Source: a bacterium (GTDB taxonomy: Bacteria; Chloroflexota; Dormibacteria; Aeolococcales; Bog-877). From it: a DNA stretch of 8,684 bases. Made by a program: the position numbers and the translations under genes. The notes below the pieces were generated by a model. It saw only the letters and a list, made by a program, of their open reading frames with translations. It searched no databases and was not told the origin of the DNA. Shown one piece after another: positions 6,741-8,684 of this stretch (positions are counted from its first letter, which is position 1; every line of letters begins with the position of its first letter). The stretch covers positions 1 to 8,684 of the forward strand of contig JAJZGN010000072.1 of the NCBI GenBank assembly GCA_021798435.1, in the 5' to 3' direction.

Positions 6741-7468
6741 GCCGCGAGGCGGAGGCCTTAGGGCGGCTCTTCGCCCTGATGGCGCGCCTCCGGGGCCCCG
6801 GAGGCTGTCCCTGGGATGCGGCCCAGACCCCCATGAGCCTCGTCCCCTATCTCCTGGAGGAGGCCTATGAGCTGGCCGACGCGATCCTGGCTGGGGACGA
6901 TCAGGCGGTGCGGGAGGAGCTGGGCGACCTCTTGGTGGAGGTCGCGATGCAAACTGCCGTCGCCGCCGAGCGGGGAGCCTACGACCTCACCGAGGTGGCG
7001 GATGAGGCCGCCGCCAAGATGGTCTCGCGCCATCCCCACGTGTTCGGCGACCAGGCGGTCGGCGATGAACCCGAGCTGCTGCGCAACTGGGATCGGATGA
7101 AGCGGCGGGAGAAGCCCGAGCGCACTTCGGCCCTGGACGGGGTCCCCGGGTCCCTGCCAGCGCTTATGCGCGCCAGTCTGGTCCAGCGGCGGGCTGCCCG
7201 GGGCGGCCCCGGCGCGGCCGCCTTGGGCCCCCCACCGGCGACCTTGCCGGCGATGGGGGAGGGTCTGTCGGGCTTTGACCCCGGAGCGCCTGACGCCGAA
7301 CTCTTGGCGGGCGAGCTGCTCTGGCAGGTGGTCGCCGAGTGCCAGCGCGTCGGCGTGGACCCGGAGACGGCGCTGCGCCGTGCGGTCGACCGACACGCGG
7401 ACCACTATCGGGCGGCGGAGGGAACCACTCGTCCCTCCCAGGAGGCGCCCGCCCCCGAGGTTACCTGA
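6737..7468 (+). CDS. mazG: MazG-family nucleoside triphosphate pyrophosphohydrolase, second domain degenerate
   Basis: MazG hydrolyses (d)NTPs to monophosphates and pyrophosphate and cleans the nucleotide pool. The 243-residue protein has a complete N-terminal MazG domain: LRGPGGCPWD (18-27), Mg-binding helices LLEEAYE (39-45) and EELGDLL (60-66), RHPHVFGD, then the NWDRMKRREK segment. The second half keeps LPALMRASLVQRRAAR and VGVDPETALRRA, which match the C-terminal MazG repeat. The acidic motifs of that repeat are lost: no EExxE helix remains, and EEIGD-like is AELLAGE here. An Ala/Gly/Pro-rich stretch replaces the missing part. The start is GTG 6737, overlapping the mfd stop (GTGA). An upstream in-frame start at 6662 lies inside mfd and adds Ala/Gly-rich residues unlike the family. 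The tail after about 225 is Pro/Glu-rich. Confidence 0.93.
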   Translation: MSREAEALGRLFALMARLRGPGGCPWDAAQTPMSLVPYLLEEAYELADAILAGDDQAVREELGDLLVEVAMQTAVAAERGAYDLTEVADEAAAKMVSRHPHVFGDQAVGDEPELLRNWDRMKRREKPERTSALDGVPGSLPALMRASLVQRRAARGGPGAAALGPPPATLPAMGEGLSGFDPGAPDAELLAGELLWQVVAECQRVGVDPETALRRAVDRHADHYRAAEGTTRPSQEAPAPEVT

Positions 7469-7473
7469 GCGCC

Positions 7474-7479
7474 TATACT
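7474..7479 (+). promoter_or_regulatory. -10-like box upstream of the ftsB-like gene
   Basis: TATACT differs from TATAAT at one base and lies six bases after the mazG stop. Transcription would start near 7486, just before the palindrome at 7492-7506, giving a leader of roughly 95 bases. I see no good -35 hexamer at the expected distance. If real, it allows the ftsB-like gene to be expressed apart from the rpsU-mazG operon. Confidence 0.45.
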
Positions 7480-7491
7480 GCCCCCTTAGCC

Positions 7492-7506
7492 GCGGGAACT
7501 TCCCGC
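7492..7506. repeat. 15-bp palindrome GCGGGAA-C-TTCCCGC between mazG and ftsB-like gene
   Basis: The two 7-base arms are perfect inverted repeats around a central C. The element starts about 13 bases after the TATACT box, near the predicted transcription start, which is a usual position for a repressor operator. As RNA it could form a six-pair stem with a three-base loop, but no run of T follows, so it does not look like an intrinsic terminator for mazG. I recognise no named regulator for it. Confidence 0.5.
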
Positions 7507-7579
7507 ACCACATTCAGCCGAGATCCACCCCACGTCCTTCTTCAAACGAGCTGATGGCAGCGGTCCCCTGTGGGATGCG

Positions 7580-7987
7580 GTGCGCGAGTTGCGGGTCCGC
7601 TGGATCCTCCTGCGCCGGGGACGCTCCTTCACCGCCGGACAGGCACTGCTGGCCGCAGGGCTCCTGGTCTCGGCCGGGATCGCGGTGGCCGCGCTGTCCA
7701 CTTATCGATCCGACCAGGCGCTGGGCCGCCAGCTGCTGGCCATCCAGGGCCAGGCGAGCCAGCTTCAGACCGAGGTCGCGGCCCAGAACCAGGAGCTGGC
7801 GGTGGCGGGGGCCTCGCAATGGCAGGCCGAACTGGCCCGCGCGGATGGCCTCTCGGCCCCGGGCGAGAGCGTTTACGTGATCGAGAGCGCCGCCGCCGCG
7901 GCCGGTCCGGGCCCTGCCCAGGCGGGGGTCGAGCGGGCCGCCCAGGTAGTGAGTGAGTTCGCCACGGCGGTACAAGGGCCCCCCTGA
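7580..7987 (+). CDS. FtsB/DivIC-family septum formation initiator-like protein
   Basis: This 135-residue bitopic protein fits the FtsB/DivIC family, small divisome components that join FtsL and FtsQ/DivIB at the division septum. A short Arg-rich cytoplasmic start (1-18, RELRVRWILLRRGR) precedes one membrane span (about 19-41). A coiled coil rich in Gln, Leu and Ala follows (about 43-76). The family signature ELARADGLSAPGESVYVI (84-101) corresponds to the usual E-x-x-AR-x-x-GL-x-x-PGE-x-VY pattern. The tail (102-135) is Ala/Gly/Pro-rich and not conserved. The GTG at 7580 has a weak GGGA before it. The frame is open back to 7490, and CTG 7568 would add LWDA, so the start could be slightly earlier. 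The position after mfd-mazG matches ftsB in actinobacterial gene order, without eno. Confidence 0.82.
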   Translation: MRELRVRWILLRRGRSFTAGQALLAAGLLVSAGIAVAALSTYRSDQALGRQLLAIQGQASQLQTEVAAQNQELAVAGASQWQAELARADGLSAPGESVYVIESAAAAAGPGPAQAGVERAAQVVSEFATAVQGPP

Positions 7988-8026
7988 CCCTGGGATCCCA
8001 TCCGGGTGTGCCCTACCGGGATGCGC

Positions 8027-8032
8027 TACCGT
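8027..8032 (+). promoter_or_regulatory. Possible -10 box for the lipoprotein gene
   Basis: TACCGT ends ten bases before the GTG at 8043. It matches TATAAT at only three or four positions, so the call is weak. No Shine-Dalgarno is visible between the two, so a leaderless or nearly leaderless mRNA is possible, as for rsmE and the hydrolase. Confidence 0.25.
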
Positions 8033-8042
8033 TCCAACCTCA

Positions 8043-8684
8043 GTGCTGAGTGCTCGCATCCTGGGACTGCTGGCGGCCGGCCTGATCATCTCCAGCTGCG
8101 GTGCGACGGGTGCTTCCGGTGGCAACTCCAGGGGGGCGCTTAAGGCGGCTCCGGCAATGCCGGCCACCGGGAGTGCCCCGCGCGGATTCCAGGCAGTGGA
8201 CCTGACCTGGATAAGTGCCGATCAGGGGTGGGCACTGGGGGTTGATCCCGGCTGCAACGGCCAGCGCTGCGCCACCGTCCTCGAGACGACCGACGGCGGA
8301 ACGCAGTGGGTGACCGTGACCGACCTGCACGCCTGTCTGCTCGAGGCGGCCCCCGTGGGGTGTCCGGCGGGGACGACGCAGGTCAGTTCGATCCGGTTTG
8401 CCAATCCGGACGTGGGCTACGCCTTCAGCGCCGACGGAGGCCCGGCCCTGGCCACCGACAACGGTGGCCTGACCTGGTCGCTGGTGCCCGGCCGGGACGT
8501 GAGCGCCATCAAGGTGTCGTCTGGAACCGCAGTGCGGGCCAGCTACTCCAAGGGCGGATGCCCTGGTCCCTGCGACTGGTCGATCGACCAAGCCGCGGTG
8601 GGCAGCTCCCAGTGGCGGACGATTCTGACCCCTCCCGCGGACGTGAACCATGACCGGGTGGTGCTTCTCCACCAGGGGCCGGAG
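8043..8684 (+). CDS. Exported lipoprotein with Asp-box (BNR/Ycf48-like) repeats, C-terminus beyond window
   Basis: This partial gene is open for 214 codons to the right edge. The N-terminus is a lipoprotein signal: hydrophobic LGLLAAGLIISSC, with Cys19 as the likely lipidated residue (lipobox ISSC). A low-complexity Gly/Ser/Ala/Pro linker follows (about 20-45). The remainder has repeats typical of Asp-box beta-propellers: WISADQGWALG with TTDGGTQW, then FANPDVGYAFS with TDNGGLTW. This resembles WD40/YVTN-like and Ycf48-like exported proteins of unknown role. Several Cys pairs (CNGQRC, CLLEAAPVGC, CPGPC) suggest disulfides outside the cell. The GTG 8043 start is chosen because it gives the signal peptide directly. 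No catalytic function is assigned. Its relation to the divisome gene 55 bp upstream is unknown. Confidence 0.8.
   Translation, partial: MLSARILGLLAAGLIISSCGATGASGGNSRGALKAAPAMPATGSAPRGFQAVDLTWISADQGWALGVDPGCNGQRCATVLETTDGGTQWVTVTDLHACLLEAAPVGCPAGTTQVSSIRFANPDVGYAFSADGGPALATDNGGLTWSLVPGRDVSAIKVSSGTAVRASYSKGGCPGPCDWSIDQAAVGSSQWRTILTPPADVNHDRVVLLHQGPE

Noticed and set aside
7991..8023. Palindrome TGGGATCCCA and an adjacent imperfect hairpin (about 8000-8022) after the ftsB-like gene
   Set aside because: The second stem needs a bulge, and neither is followed by a T-run, so an intrinsic terminator is not supported. They may be chance in GC-rich DNA.
7514..8167. 217-codon minus-strand frame over the ftsB-like gene
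   Set aside because: The plus strand has a membrane span, a coiled coil and the DivIC signature; the minus frame has none and crosses two spacers.
1..8684. Defence system, mobile element, CRISPR array or tRNA
   Set aside because: I looked on both strands and saw no transposase, integrase, repeat-spacer series, tRNA-like cloverleaf or toxin-antitoxin pair. MazG here is the housekeeping pyrophosphohydrolase with no mazEF beside it.

Overview
This window is very G+C-rich (by eye about 70 %) and densely packed with bacterial housekeeping genes. Almost every gene starts with GTG, or apparently CTG, instead of ATG. The order pth-mfd-mazG-ftsB-like resembles Actinomycetota, but enolase is missing between mazG and the ftsB-like gene, and a ribosomal protein S21 gene (rpsU) is present, which typical actinomycetes generally lack. 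I infer a high-GC, probably uncultured lineage near Dormibacterota or Chloroflexota. No marker gene here proves this.

Layout. Positions 1-877 (minus strand) hold an rsmE-like rRNA methyltransferase gene whose stop overlaps the ATG of an unidentified gene running off the left edge. A 79-bp divergent spacer (878-956) carries a -10-like box for each direction, both placed so close to the start codons that leaderless mRNAs are likely. Positions 957-1799 (plus strand) encode an alpha/beta hydrolase. After a short gap with a -10-like box and a perfect Shine-Dalgarno sequence, 1903-7468 form a tight chain in which each gene overlaps the next: rpsU, ybeY, pth, mfd, mazG. At 7469-7579 there is a -10-like box and a 15-bp palindrome, then a FtsB/DivIC-like divisome gene (7580-7987). 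The right end (8043 onward) is an exported lipoprotein with Asp-box (BNR-like) repeats, cut by the window edge. No gene-free stretch exceeds 300 bases.

Functional reading. The rpsU-mazG chain joins ribosome assembly and rRNA maturation (S21, YbeY), peptidyl-tRNA recycling (Pth), transcription-coupled repair (Mfd) and nucleotide-pool cleaning (MazG). Translational coupling is suggested by CTGA and GTGA overlaps. The FtsB-like gene follows as a separate or partly separate unit and links to cell division.

I found no defence system, mobile element, CRISPR array, RNA gene or prophage. The points that deserve a second look are start-codon use (rpsU with CTG), the probable leaderless promoters, a decayed second MazG domain, altered RsmE motifs and the palindrome before ftsB.
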